From Prorocentrum cordatum (lineage: Eukaryota; Sar; Dinophyceae; Prorocentrales; Prorocentraceae), in NCBI GenBank assembly GCA_963575745.1, contig CAUYUJ010017898.1:48544-112543 (forward strand): DNA of 64,000 nucleotides, given 5' to 3'. Position 1 is the first letter of the stretch, and each line of letters begins with the position of its first letter. A program made the position numbers and the translations under genes. This document shows positions 37,590-49,699 of this stretch, one piece after another. The notes under the pieces were generated by a model. It was given only the letters and a program-made list of their open reading frames with translations, was not told the DNA's origin and ran no database searches.

Positions 37590-38352
37590 CTCGTGTCACC
37601 ACTTTCTTGGGCTTCTGGGAGGGTCAGCGGAGTGACGTCTTACGCAGATCACCACTAGATCTCGCCGTCCTCACTGGGGCTGCGATCTGCAAAAGTGTCG
37701 CCGCGTTCGTGGGCCTCTGTCTGGGCGGGCCAGCGGAGTGACGTCTTACGCAGATCACCGCTGGACCTCGCCGTCCTTTCGGGGGGGGGGGGGGGGTGCA
37801 GGGGGGGGGGGGGGGGCTGCAACGCGTGAAGCTGTCGCCATTTTCGTGGGCGCCTGGAAGGGCCAGCGGAGCGGCGTCTCATGGAGATCACCACCAGACC
37901 TCGCCGCTCCGTGGGGGTGTGGGGTGGGGATGCGGGGGGGGGGGGGGGCAGGGGCCCGCGATTCTGTCGCCACGTTTGTGGGCCTCTGACTGGGCCAGCG
38001 GAGCGACGTCTTACGCAGATCACAACAAGACCTCGCCGCCCCCTGGGGGGCTGCGATCTGCGAAGCTGCCGCCACTTTCGTGGGCGTCCGGGAGGGCCAG
38101 CGGAGTGACGTCTTACGCAGATTACTATTGGACCTCGCCGTCCCGAGGGGGCTGCGATCTGCGAACCTCTCGCCCCTTTCATTTGCTTCTGGGAAGGCCA
38201 GCGGAAGTGCGTCTTGCGCAGATCACCACTAGTCCTCGCCGCCACCTGGGGGGCTGCGATCTGCGAGCCCGTCGCCAATTTCGCTGGCTTCTGGGAGGTC
38301 CAGCGGAGGTGCGTCTTACGCAGATCGCCATGAGACGTCGCCGTCCCCTGGG
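37590..38352 (+). repeat. ~100-bp tandem array, part 1
   Basis: About seven units of GGCCAGCGGAGTGACGTC, TTACGCAGATCACCACTAG, ACCTCGCCGTCCCCTGGGG, GGCTGCGATCTGCGAA, CTGTCGCCACTTTCGTGGG and CTTCTGGGA. Homopolymer G tracts of variable length occur in some units. Confidence 0.9.
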
Positions 38353-38354
38353 GG

Positions 38355-38393
<39 letters not shown>

Positions 38394-38479
38394 TGTGTGT
38401 GGTGTGTGTGTGTGTTGTTGTGTGTGTGGTTGTGTGTTGTGGTGTGGTGTGTGTGTGTGGTGGTGTTTGTGTGTGTGTG

Positions 38480-38512
<33 letters not shown>

Positions 38513-38690
38513 ATGTGTATGTGTGTAGCGCGTATGTGTGCATGTAAGGTGGGGTGGGGGAGCGAGGGGGGGGAGGGGGGGGGGCCGAGGGTGGAGAGGG
38601 GGAGAGGAGAGGGGCGGGTGGGGTGGGGCAGGGGAGGGGGGGGGGGGGGAGGGGGGAGGGGGAGGGGGGGATAGGGGGGGAGGGGGGGGG
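38353..38690. repeat. (GT)n and G-rich tract interrupting the 100-bp array
   Basis: GTGT/GGTGTGTG repeats (38356-38530), then GGGGGGAGGGGG (38555-38690). They begin exactly at the G-run of an array unit. Confidence 0.9.
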
Positions 38691-39045
38691 CTGCGATCTG
38701 CGAGCGTGTCGCGACTTGTCGTAGGCTTCTGGAAGGTCAGCGGAGGTGCGTCCCACGCAAATCACCACCTAGACCTCGCCCTCCCCTGGGAGGGGGGAGG
38801 GGGGGGGGGGGTCTGCGAAGCTGTCGCCGTTTTCGCTGGCGCTTTTGGGAGGGCCAGGGGAGGTGCGTCTTACGCAGATCACCGCAAGATCTCGCTGTCC
38901 CTTGCGGGGGCTGCGATGTGCGAAGCTGTCGCCATTTTCGCAGGCTTCTCGGAGGGCCACCGGAGTGACGTCTTACGCAGATCACCACTAGACCTCGCCT
39001 GCCCCGGGGGGGCTGCGATCTTCGAATCTGTCGCCGCTCGGGAGT
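38690..39045 (+). repeat. ~100-bp tandem array, part 2
   Basis: Three and a half units of the same family, ending in CTGTCGCCGCTCGGGAG. Confidence 0.9.
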
Positions 39046-39488
39046 TGCTGGTGGGAGTTCGCGGTGGAAAAAAAGTGTATCGGATCGGCTCGCTGTTCGA
39101 CCGACCCCCCGCGCGCCCCGGCGCCCGACGCATCCACGGGCTCCCTTGGACGGCGGCCCCCGCGCTGCGCCCCCGCGCGCCCCTCGAGCGGCCGCCCGCG
39201 CGGCGCGGCGCCCGCGCGGCGCGCCCCCCCGGCGGCCGCGGCCCCCGCGGGGAGCGGCCCGGCGGCGGCGCCACGGGCGGCGCCCAGGGCGGCCGCGCGG
39301 GGGCGGCCGCACGGCCGCGGCCCGCCGAAGACCGCGGGGGCCCTCGGCCCGGGCCGGCCCCACTCCGAGGAGGGCCTCCTGCCGCCCCCCCCGCCGCCGC
39401 CCCCGCCTCCGTCGCCGCCCTGTGCCCCGCCGTCGTCGGCGGGGGCGGGGCGGGGGGGCCGCGGCGTCGCGAAGGGGGGGGGAGGGGG
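39046..39488. other. GC-rich segment within the 100-bp array
   Basis: CGCGCGGCGCGGCGCCC and CCGCCGCCCCC low complexity. The Pro/Ala/Arg frames are compositional; no gene supported. Confidence 0.6.
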
Positions 39489-40350
39489 GGGGCGCTGAGA
39501 TTTGCAAATCTGTCGCCACTTTCGCGGGCTTCTGGCTGGGCCAGCGGGGCGACGTTTTACGCAGATCACAACAAGATCTCGCCGCCCATTGGGGTTGCGA
39601 TCCGCGAAACTGTCGCTACTTTCGTTGGTTTCTGGGAGGGCCAGCGGAGTGACCTTATGCAGATCGCCACTAGACCTCGCCGTCCCCTGGGGGGCTGCGG
39701 TCTGCGAAACTGTCGCCGAGTGCGTGGGCCTCTGACAGGGCCAGCGGAGTGACGTCTTACGCAGACCACCCCTAGACCTCGCCGCCCCAAGGGGGGGGCT
39801 GCGATCTCGGAAACTGTCGCCGCTGTCGTGGGCTTCTGGGCGAGCCAATGGATGTGCCTCTGACGCAGATCACCACAAGACCGACGCCCCCTGGGGGCTG
39901 CGACCCGCGAAACTGTCGCCACTTTCGCGGGCTCCAGGGAGGGCCAGCGGCGGCGCGTCTCATGCAGATCGCCACTAGACCTCGCCGCCCCCTGGGGGCT
40001 GCGACCTGCGAAGCTGTCACCGCTTTCGTGGGCTTCCGGGAGGCCCAGTGAAGGTGCGTCTTGCGCAGATGACCATTCGGCCACGCCGTGCCCTGGGGGG
40101 GGGCGATCCACTTGCGTGGGCTTCTTGGAGGGCCAGCGGAGGTGCGTCTTATTCAGATCACCACTAGTCCTCGCCGTCCCTTGGGGGGCTGAGATCTGCG
40201 AAACTGTCGCCGGTTTCGCGGGCCTCTGGGAGATCCAGCGGATATGCGATTAACGCAGATTCCCACTACACCTCGCCGTCCCTCTGGGGCGCTGCGTTCT
40301 GCCAAGCTGTCGCCACTTTCGTTGGTTTCTGCAAGGTCCAGCGCAGCGGT
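39489..40350 (+). repeat. ~100-bp tandem array, part 3
   Basis: About eight more units, becoming more divergent toward 40350. Same modules as part 1. Confidence 0.9.
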
Positions 40351-40608
40351 GAGTCTTGCAGAAAGTTCAACGTGGCCGCGGGTCCTTCAACCTCTCCTTT
40401 TGTATTGAGCGGTCCTGCTTATAGTCGCCCCGTGAATAGACAGGGTTGGGTACGTTTTTGGGATCTTGGCGAACCCGCCCCCGGCCGACGTGGCGTGGGG
40501 AAGGGGCATTTTTAGGCGCTATATTAATTACGCCCCCTGGGTGGCGGATCTGGGGGAGTGTCCTAACATGTATCGTAATTGCGCTGCGCTTACGAAGTAG
40601 ATCTTTTT

Positions 40609-42182
40609 CCCGGAAAGGGCAAGAGCCCAGGGTTCTCTTTTAGTTGGTAAACCTAATCCCCCGGTGCCTGCTTGAAGGAGGCCGGCGAATTGCCGGCGAA
40701 TTTTTTCCCTGATAAATAACGAGGTCGAAGGAGGCCGGCGAATTAAAATTTGAGGATGTCTCGAGCGAAACGCTTGTTTTTGCAATCCCGATCGATAAAT
40801 CACAGGGTGCGGGCCACTTTTTCGTGTGTTGAGGATGTCTCGAGCGAAACGCTTGCTCCGCAGAGTTTGCTGAGGATGTCTCGAGCGAAACGCTTGTTTT
40901 GCAGAGCCGACCGCGACGCGGAAAAGCGCCCCGCGCGAAGGAATTTCGATGATGTCTCGACTAATTCGTTTGTTTTTGTACGATTTCCTGGAATTTTGGC
41001 AGGATGTCTCGAGCGAAATGCACGACCCACCCTAGCACGACCATGCCCCAGCACGACCACACCCCAGCACGACCAGACCCCAGCACGACCCCACCCCAGC
41101 ACGACCACACCCCAGCACGACTAACCCCAGCACGGACCACACCCCAGCACGACCGGGACCCCAGCACGACCCTACCCCAGCAAGACCACACCCCAGCACG
41201 ACCACACCCCAGCACGACCTCACCACGCACGACCACACCCAGCCACGACCACGCCCCAGCACGACCACGCCCCCAGCACGACCACCCCCCAAGCAGAACC
41301 ACCCCCCAGCACGACCCACCCCCCCAGCAACGACACCCCCCAGCACGACCACCCCCCAGCACGACCACACCCCAGCACGACCACACCCCAGCACGACCAC
41401 ACCCCAGCACGACCACACCCCAGCACGACCACACCCCAGCACGACCCGATCGATAAATCACAGGGTGCGGAGCACCCCAGCACGAACCCACCCCAGCACG
41501 ACCCCACCCCAGCACGACCCCACCCCAGCACGACCACGCCCCAGCAGGACCACACCCCAGCACGACCACACCCCAGCACGACCACTCCCCAGCACGACCC
41601 CACCCCAGCACGACCCCACCCTAGCACGACCACACCCCAGCACGACCACACCCCAGCACGACCCCACCCCAGCATGACCACACCTCAGCACGACCCCACC
41701 CCAGCAAGACCACACCCCAGCACGACCACACCCCAGCACGACCTTACCACAGCACGACCACGCCCCAGCACGACCACGCCCCAGCACGACCACGCCCCAG
41801 CACGACCACGCCCCAGCACGACCACGCCCCAGCACGACCACCCCCCAGCACGACCACCCCCAGCACGACCACCCCCCAGCACGACCACCCCCCAGCACGA
41901 CCACACCCCAGCACGACCACTCCCCAGCACGACCACACCGCCTTGGTTGAGTGGTTGCCTGTCGTCGTGGAATGTTTCGTGGGGTGTCTCGTGGAATGTT
42001 TCGCGGGGTGTCTCGTGGAATGTTTTGTGAGGTGTCTCGTGGAATGTTTCGTGAGGTGTCTCGTGGGATGTTTCGCGGGGTGTCTCGTGGGATGTTTCGT
42101 GAGATGTCGCCCAGTTGGGTATCGTGAAAACGTGACCATGCTGCACATGTCTTTATCCCTTTCCGGGTTCTGCGCGCACATG
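40609..42182. mobile_element. CCCGGAAAGGG satellite element E7
   Basis: Complete left arm including CCCGATCGATAAATCACAGG (40786), 16-bp array (41020-41935) with an internal copy of the same sequence at 41446, and right-arm 24-bp repeats. The end differs: GGGTTCTGCGCGCACATG replaces the usual GGGTCCATCATG. Confidence 0.8.
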
Positions 42183-42552
42183 TTTTCAGAGCCCAGATTT
42201 GCCGGGAATGAGGGTCGTGCACTATCTCGACCCCTCCTTGTTTCGGGGTCTGGACCGTCTGGGGTCGTCGCCCCGTTCGCTTCTCCTGGGTCCGTCCTGG
42301 CGTCGAGTTCTGGGGGGGGCGCGGATGGCCGCTTCTTCGACTTCCTCCCCCCTGCGCGCCCCGCCCTTTCTCCCGCTGCTACTATTGCCGCTGCTGACGT
42401 TGCTGCCGCCGCTGTTTTAAATGCATCTGCGTATGCCTTTGCTGATGCCACTGCTGCTGATTATACTGCTGCCGTTGCAGGTGGCACTCCTCGTCCTCCC
42501 TGCCCTCTCTTGTTTGTGCTCGAGCAGTCAGTTTTCGTACTCAGTGAACTGT
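42183..42552 (+). other. Possible coding remnant, unrecognised
   Basis: An open frame continues from the right arm of E7 and reads RFAGNEGRALSRPL, then Ala-rich AAADVAAAAVLNASAYAFAD and LLFVLEQSVFVLSELSG, stopping just inside the foldback element. Composition is less repetitive than its surroundings, but no family is recognised and no start is evident. Confidence 0.2.
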
Positions 42553-42708
42553 CGGGGAGACGTAAGACTTGAGTACGCCGGGGCACGAGTACGACGGACC
42601 TCTTCCGTCGTACTCGAGCACGACGGACCTCCTGCCGTCGTATAGGAGCACGACGGACCTCTTCCGTCGTACTCGAGCCCTGGCGTACTCGAGTCTTACG
42701 TCTCCCCG
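42553..42708. repeat. Foldback (hairpin) element
   Basis: Terminal arms CGGGGAGACGTAAGACTTG at 42553 and its complement ending TCTTACGTCTCCCCG at 42708 pair over about 32 bp with two mismatches. The interior has three further hairpin units of GTACGACGGACCTCTTCC and CGTCGTACTCGAG type. It could fold almost end to end. Confidence 0.9.
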
Positions 42709-42899
42709 AAACTTTCCTGCCTTCGGACGGGGAACGATCACCACCCTGCCTGCGGCAAACCCCGCCACCGTGCCTGTGCAACAGCGCTGCAGGAAAGATA
42801 TTGCGTGAAGGAACAGCGCAATATCTTGTCTTCGTCCGCGCGGCGGGGAGGAGGATGTGGAGGAGGAGGGCGAGAAGAGGGATACCATGAGGGCGAGGA

Positions 42900-44090
42900 G
42901 GAGAACGCTTCTCTGGGCTTCTGGGAACTTCCTGAAGGCTTATTGGGGGCTTCCCGGGGGCTTCATGGGACCCTTCATGGGACCTCTTGGGTGTCATCTT
43001 GGGGCTACTCGGGCTGTCTTAGGGGGCTCTTCGCCGTTCTGATGTCTTCGGAGGCGGTCTGGGAAACTTCTCTCGGCCGTTGTGCTGCTTCTTTGGGGCG
43101 ATTTAGGGCCGTCTTGGGGCTTTCTTGGGAGTCTCTTGTGCGATCGTGGGGTCCTCTTGGCCCGTCTTGGGATCTTCTTGGGGACCTCACTCGCTGCTTT
43201 GGAGCTATATTGGAGGCGTCTTTGAGGTCTCTGGGGCCGTCTTGGGCGGTCGGAAAGCCGAACAGGCGAGAACTCCACAATTTCTTAAACGTTTAAGAAA
43301 ATCAATGGTTTTGGCCCCCTCGGCCTCTCCAGGAAGGCTTCTTGGAGCTCTTTTCGGCCGTCTTGGCGGCGTATTGATCTGTCTTAAGGCTGTCTTGGGG
43401 GCCTCTTGAGCCGTCTTTGGGCCGTATTGGACCATCTTGGTGTCATCCCGGTTGCCTTGAAAGCCGTCCTGGAGGCCATGGGGCTCCGAAGCAGGCCTCT
43501 AGACAGATCAAGAGGCCCCCAAGACGGTCCAAGAGGCCTCCAAGAGATTCTCCAGGAGCGCCCGAGGAGGCCAAAACCATTGATTTGCTTTAAATAGGTG
43601 TTTGAAGGGCTTTGAGGTTCTAGCATGTTTGGGTTTCCGACTGCCCAAGACAGCCCAAGAGGCCTCCCTGGGCCGTCTTGTTGCTCTGTTGGAGCGCTTC
43701 AAGGCCGTCTTGGGGCCCTCTTGGGAGCCCCTTGGGCGATCTCTCGGCCCTCTTAGGCCGACTTGGGGCCTTCTTGAGTGTTTCTGGGGCTATCTTGGAG
43801 CCGTCTCTAAGAGGCCTCTTGGGCGATAGGAAACACAAGCATGCCAGAACCTCAAACCCTTCAACAGCTTACGGAAATCAATGGTTTTGGCCTCCTCGGG
43901 CGCTCCTGGAGAGTCTCTTAGAGACCTCTTGGGCCGTCTTGGGGGCGTCTTGGGCCGTCTTGAGGCCCTCTTGGGCTATCTCGGGCCGTCTTGAGGCTGT
44001 TTTGAGAAACTCTTGAGCTGTCTTGGGCCATCTTGAACCGTCTTGGTGTCGTCTTGGCTGATTCTCAGGCTTACGCCACACCGCCGACCC
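42900..44090. repeat. CTTGGGGCC-type degenerate repeat with AATCAATGGTTTTGGCC islands
   Basis: Roughly 10-11-bp units (TCTTGGGGCCG, CTCTTGGGCC) with conserved non-repeat islands at about 43250-43325, inverted at 43560-43600, and 43840-43900. The same family occurs at 48.9-49.2, 51.3-51.9, 56.3-56.5, 60.3-61.4 and 63.6-63.9 kb. No gene. Confidence 0.75.
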
Positions 44091-44096
44091 CTTTTT

Positions 44097-45274
44097 CCCG
44101 GAAAGGGCTGGGGCCCAGGGTTCTCTTTTAGTTGGTAAACCTAATCCCCCGGTGCCAACTTGAAGGAGGCCGGCGAATTTTTCCCGGAAAGGGCATGAGC
44201 CCAGGGTTCTCTTTTAGTTGGTAAACCTGTCCCCCGGTGCCTGCTTGAAGGAGGCCGGCGAATTTTTTCCCTGATAAATAACGAGGTCGAAGGAGGCCGG
44301 CGAATTTTTCCCTGATAAATAACGAGCCCGCGAATTAAAATTTGAGGATGTCTCGAGCGAAACGCTTGTTTTTGAGCGCCCGAATTAAAATTTGAGGATG
44401 TCTCGAGCGAAACGCTTGCTCCGCAGAGTTTGCCGAGGATGTCTCGAGCGAAACGCTTGTTTCGCAGAGCCGACCGCGACGCGGAAAAGCGCCCCGCGCG
44501 AAGGAATTTCGATGATGTCTCGACTAATTCCTTTGTTTTTGTACGATTTCCTGGAATTTTGGCAGGATGTCTCGAGCGAAATGCACGACCCCACCCTAGC
44601 ACGACCATACCCCAGCACGACCACACCCCAGCACGACCAGAGCCCAGCACGACCCCACCCCAGCACGACCCCACCCCAGCACGACCATACCCCAGCACGA
44701 CCACACCCCAGCACGACCCGACCCCAGCACGACCCTACCCCAGCAAGACACACCCCAGCACGACCACCACACCAACACGCCTCACCAGCCGACACACCCC
44801 ACCACAGCACGACCACACCCCAGCACGACCACGCCCCAGCACGACCACGCCCCAGCACGAACACGCCTCAGCACGACCACCCCCCAGCACGACCACCCCC
44901 CCAGCACGACCACTCCCCAGCACGACCACCCCCCAGCACGACCACACCCCAGCACGACCACTCCCCAGCACGACCACACCCCAGCACGACCACACCCCAG
45001 CACGACCACACCCAGTCGCACCCCCGTGGAATGTTTCGTGGCGTGTCTGGTTGAGTGGTTGCCTGTTCGTGGGGTGTCTCGTGGAATGGTTCAAAGGGTG
45101 TCTCGTGGAATGTTTCGTGAGGTGTCTCGTGGAATGTTTCGTGAGGTGTCTCGTGGGATGTTTCGCGGGGTGTCTCGTGGGATGTTTCTTGAGGTGTCGC
45201 CCAGTTGGGTATCGTGAAAACGTGACCGTGCTCCACATGTCTATATCCCTTTCCGGGTTCGTGGGTCCATCATG
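44097..45274. mobile_element. CCCGGAAAGGG satellite elements E8/E9
   Basis: A truncated left arm (44097) abuts a second left arm (44183). 16-bp array 44585-45015, right-arm repeats 45025-45190, CCATCATG end at 45274. Confidence 0.75.
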
Positions 45275-46559
45275 TTTCCCTGATAAATAACGAGGTCGAA
45301 GGAGGCCGGCGAATTAAAATTTGAGGATGTCTCGAGCGATACGCTTGTTTTTGAAATCCCGATCGATAAATCACAGGGTGCGGGCCACTTTTTCGTGTGT
45401 TGAGGATGTCTCGAGCGAAACGCTTGCTCCGCAGAGTTTGCCGAGGATGTCTCGAGCGAAACGCTTGTTTGCAGAGCCGACCGCGACGCGGAAAAGCGCC
45501 CCGCGCGAAGGAATTTCGATGATGTCTCGACTAATTCGTTTGTTTTTGTACGATTTCCTGGAATTTTGGCAGGATGTCTCGAGCGAAATGCACGACCCCA
45601 CCCTAGCACGACCATTCCCCAGCACGACCACACCCCAGCACGACCAGACCCCAGCTCGACCCCACCCCAGCACGACCCCACCCCAGCACGACCATACCCC
45701 AGCACGACCACACCCCAGCACGACCCGACCCCAGCACGACCCTACCCCAGCAAGACCACACCCCAGCACGACCACACCCCAGCACGACCTTACCACAGCA
45801 CGACCACACCCCAGCACGACCACGCCCCAGCACGACCACGCCCCAGCCCGACCACGCCCCAGCACGACCACGCCCCAGCACGACCACGCCCCAGCACGAC
45901 CACGCCCCAGCACGACCACCCCCAGCACGACCACCCCCCCAGCACGACCACCCCCCAGCACGACCACCCCCCAGCACGACCACACCCCAGCACGACCACA
46001 CCCCAGCACGACCACACCCCAGCACGACCACACCCCAGCACGACCCCACCCCAGCACGACCCCACCCCAGCACGACCCCACCCTAGCAAGACCACACCCC
46101 AGCACGACCACACCCCAGCACGACCTCACCACAGCACGACCACACCCCAGCACGACCACGCCCCAGCACTACCACGCCCCAGCACGACCACGCCCCAGCA
46201 CAACCACCCCCCAGCACGACCACCCCCCCAGCACGACCACACCCCACCTCCCCAGCACGAACCACCCCCCCAGCACGACCACACCCCAGCACGACCACTC
46301 CCAGCCACGACCACACCGCTTGGTTGAGTGGTTGCCTGTCGTCGTGGAATGTTCGTTGGGGTTCTCGTGAATGTTTCCTCTTGGGTCCTCCGGAATGTTT
46401 CGTTGAGCAGAGCGCTTGAATTCGCGTGAGGTGTCTCGTGGGATGTTTCGTGAGGTGTCTCGTGGGATGTTTCGTGAGGTGTTGCCCCGTTGGGTATCGT
46501 GAAAACGTGCCCATGCTCCACATGTCTATATCCCTTTCCGGGTTCGTGGGTCCATCATG
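45275..46559. mobile_element. CCCGGAAAGGG satellite element E10 (5'-truncated)
   Basis: Starts within the left arm (TTTCCCTGATAAATAACG). Array 45590-46315, rearranged right arm 46320-46470, normal CCATCATG end. Confidence 0.75.
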
Positions 46560-46814
46560 TTTTTGAGGCAAGCTTGGACATCCTGGCGACGTTTTGGGGG
46601 CCTTTTGGGAGGGGCTTTGGAGTGGAAGTATCTGGTCCGACGATGAAGTCCAAGGGGTCGGTGGATTTTCCCACGAGGCTGGATTTGATTGGGGTCAGAA
46701 GTTGGCCGTCGGATTTGTTTCATGGTGCGTCCGGGCTCGAGAATGTTGAGGCGGAGCCGGCCGCGGCGGCGAGGGGCGTCCAGGATCCAGGGGGTCTGTA
46801 AGGAGCAGCAGGTA

Positions 46815-46836
46815 AAAAACACACACGCACACACAC

Positions 46837-46886
<50 letters not shown>

Positions 46887-46983
46887 ACGCACACGCACAC
46901 GCACACGCACACGCACACGCACACGCACACGCACACGCACACGCACACGCACACGCACACGCACACGCACACGCACACACACT
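46815..46983. repeat. (CA)n / (CACGCA)n microsatellite
   Basis: ACACACAC and then a regular ACACGC repeat. The Thr/His and Cys/Val frames are artefacts. Confidence 0.97.
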
Positions 46984-47019
46984 CTCGAACCTTGCGAGAA
47001 AGGGGGGAGGGGGGAGTGG

Positions 47020-48160
47020 CGGGGCGCACCTCCCCCCTTGTTGTCACGGGGAATTGGAGCCAGGACGGGAGAGTGGGTGGGAGGGGGGAGGGGAGGTCGG
47101 GGGGGGGCTGGGCGCGCATCCCCCTTGTTAACAAGGGGGATTGGAGCCAGGAGGGGGGAGGGGGGGGCTGGGCGCGCATCCCCCTTGTTAACAAGGGGAA
47201 CTGGAGCCAGGACGGGAGAGATTGGTGGGGGATGGGGGGGGCCGGGGGCGCGCACCCGCCTTGTTAACAAGGGGAATTGGAGCTAGAACTTAACAGGTAG
47301 ATGGGTTAGTGTAGCACCGCCCAAGACTAGAAATGGAGAGCGGAATGGGGTGGGGACCGGGATGAGGGGGGATGGGGGGAAGGGGTTGCCGCGCATACCC
47401 CTTGTTAATAAAATAATGGGACGGGAATTGGGTTTAGGGGGGGGGGGGGAGCTGGGTGCGCATCCCCCTTGTTAACAAGGAAAAAAGGCGGGGTATGGTG
47501 GAGGCCGGGAAAGGGGGGAGGGGGGGGGTGGCTGGGCGCACATCCCCCTTTGTTAACAAGGGGGAATGGGAAGCCTAGGACTGAGAGAGTGGTAGGGGGG
47601 GTGGGAGGAGTCGGAGGAGAAGGGGGGGGGCTGGGCGCGCATCCTCCTTGTTAACAAGGGGAATTGGAGCCAGGAGGGGGAGGGGGGTGGCTGGGCGCGC
47701 ATCCCCCTTGCTAACAAGGGGAACTGGAGCCAGGACGGGAGAGTCGGTGGGAGGGCGGGGGAGGGGGGGGGGGGCTGGGCGCGATCCCCATGTTAAACAA
47801 AGGGCAATTGAGCCAGTACGGGAGAGTATTGGGTGGGAGGGGGAGGGGGGGGGGGGCTGGGCGCGCATCCCCCTTGTTAACAAGGGGCAAATGGAGCCAG
47901 GGGGAGAGGGGGGGGCTGAGCGCGAATCCCCCTTGTTAACAAGGAGGATTGGAGCCAGGACGGGAGAGTGGGTTGGGGGGGGGGGCTAGGCGCGCATCCC
48001 CCTTGTTAACAAGGAGGATTGGAGCCAGGACGGAACAATTGAAGGGGGGGGGGCTGGGCGCGAATCCCCCTTGTTAACAAGGGGAATTGGAGCCAGGAGG
48101 AGAGAGGGGGGGGGGGGGGCTGGGCGCGCATCCCCCTTGTTAACAAGGGGAAGGGGGGGG
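47020..48160. repeat. G-rich minisatellite with palindromic unit
   Basis: About a dozen units of 60-90 bp: GGGCTGGGCGCGCATCCC, then the palindrome CCCCTTGTTAACAAGGGG, then GGAGCCAGGACGGGAGAG and a variable G-run. Some palindromes carry single changes (TTGCTAACAA near 47707). Confidence 0.9.
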
Positions 48161-48503
48161 GCGGAGGAGTTAGTCGCCCCCCCCCTTCCCCCCTCCAAAA
48201 TTACCGGATCGGGCTCCCGGGGGAGGGGTTTGGGGAGGGGGCAGTATCTCACACGCCGATGATCCCCAAAGGGTCGGCGGACTTAAAGGCCGTCTTGGAG
48301 GCGATCTTGGCCGTTTGGAGGCCGACCAGAGAGCCGGGGAGGCAATTTCACGGGGGCGATTTTCTTACGATGCGTGCTAGTAGGGGGGGGGATCGGCCCT
48401 AGAAAAAAAAAAAACTTCCCAGAAGGACCACGGACGCATTCTAACACGCCCAACGTGCCGAAGGCACGGTGGCGGATAAACTTCTAGTTGTGCCGCATTT
48501 TTC
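48161..48503. other. Spacer before a small gene
   Basis: No repeat family or promoter is recognised. An A-run at 48400-48412 and a G-run at 48382-48390 are the only landmarks. Confidence 0.3.
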
Positions 48504-48760
48504 ATGACAAAGCGCAGTGATGACGGTTCTGCCCTTCTCAGAGCGCTCTTCGACAAGGGTCTCGAGGGGGCGCTCGGTGGCTCAAGTAAGGCGTCCAGGG
48601 CTCATTCAGACGACAGCGAAGATGAGTTGGCCATCGACAAAGAACTCGAGTTGAAAAAACACCACCAGAAATTGAATAAGTTCACGCTCAAGCAGTTAAT
48701 GTTCGTGGCAACGAACATCAAAGGGTGCGGTATCGACAAGAATGCGTTGCAGGCGCTGGG
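48504..48760 (+). CDS. Hypothetical protein, exon 1
   Basis: Starts at ATG 48504 (MTKRSDDGSALLRALFDKG) with an acidic Ser/Asp stretch (SDDSEDELAID) and a Lys/Leu-rich helix (HQKLNKFTLKQLMFVATNIK). The frame stops at 48783, but a GT at 48761 gives a splice in phase with the exon beginning at 49209. Composition is balanced, unlike the neighbouring repeats, which favours real coding. Family not recognised; about 85 residues from this exon. Alternative: a complete 93-residue protein ending at 48785. Confidence 0.5.
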
Positions 48761-49208
48761 GTGGAAGACCCATGCGGTCAGCTAGCGGCCTTCGACCCGT
48801 CCCGCCGCCGTGCCTGGGCTGTGGGCGGGGGGCAACGGGGTGGCTGATGGGGTATCTCGGGGGGCCTCTCGGGGACGTCTTGAAGACCGTTTTGAAGCTT
48901 TTCGGGTGCTCCCCAGTTTTGTTTGTTTCCCTTCAGAGGGAGGGGGGCGCCTCCTGGGGCCCCCTGGGGGGGGGGGCGCTTCTTGGGCAGGGCGCGCCCC
49001 CTGGGCGCCTCCCTGGGCGCCCCCTGTGGGCGCCGCGGGGCCGCAGGCTCGACGCGCCAGTTTGCTTCCCCCTGTCCCCATCTGCCCCCCTTCGGGCTTT
49101 CTGGGCCGCTCTGGGAGCTCCTTGAGCCGTCTTGGGGCTTTCTTGGGCCGTATTCGACCCGTCTCGGGGCCGTGTCGGGCCGCGCCCAGAGGCGCGGTGG
49201 TGGATTAG

Positions 49209-49460
49209 ATCGTTGCGCGGGGCCATCAATTCTAGGTATCGTGCCGCGGACAAGGTTCTCATGGAGTCCAAGATGAGAGAGGTGACAGACTCGGTCAGCA
49301 ACAGTTTCAGAAACCGCGTGCTGCTGCTCATCACTGCGATGTTGAACCTTTCACCGGATAAACAGTTTCGCGTCGACGAGTCGACCGACATGAAGTATTG
49401 GATGAATAAATGGTCCAAGTCGTGGGCCAAGCATCGCAAGGAGACGTGGACGAACCATCC
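49209..49460 (+). CDS. Hypothetical protein, exon 2 (3' end approximate)
   Basis: After the AG at 49207-49208 the frame reads SLRGAINSRYRAADKVLMES, then VTDSVSNSFRNRVLLLITAM and DMKYWMNKWSKSWAKHRKE. It joins exon 1 in phase (intron 48761-49208, GT...AG). A second AG at 49234-49235 would also keep phase. The donor at the end is not clear. The intron contains CTTGGGG-type repeats. Confidence 0.45.
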
Positions 49461-49581
49461 TGACCTCCCCACCTCCTGCCTCCCCCGTTCCTTATCCCCC
49501 CGCCCTGCCCATCCGAACAGGGCAGGGGAGGGCCGAGGAGAACCGGGAGGAGGGGCCCCCCCCGCCCCCCTCCCGCCTCAG

Positions 49582-49699
49582 AGGAGCGGCAGCGCGACCT
49601 GTCGGAGCTCTACGAGAGGCTGCGCAGGGAGGCCGCGCAGGAGCGCCACCCTCCCCAGCCGCCGCCCGAGGGCGGAAGGGACAGTCGGGGGACGCGTTA
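49582..49699 (+). CDS. Hypothetical protein, possible last exon
   Basis: After a CCCGCCTCAG acceptor-like site (ending 49581) the frame ERQRDLSELYERLRREAAQE runs to a TAG at 49697-49699. A charged helical segment, plausible as a C-terminus of the gene starting at 48504. The phase with exon 2 was not resolved. Confidence 0.35.
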
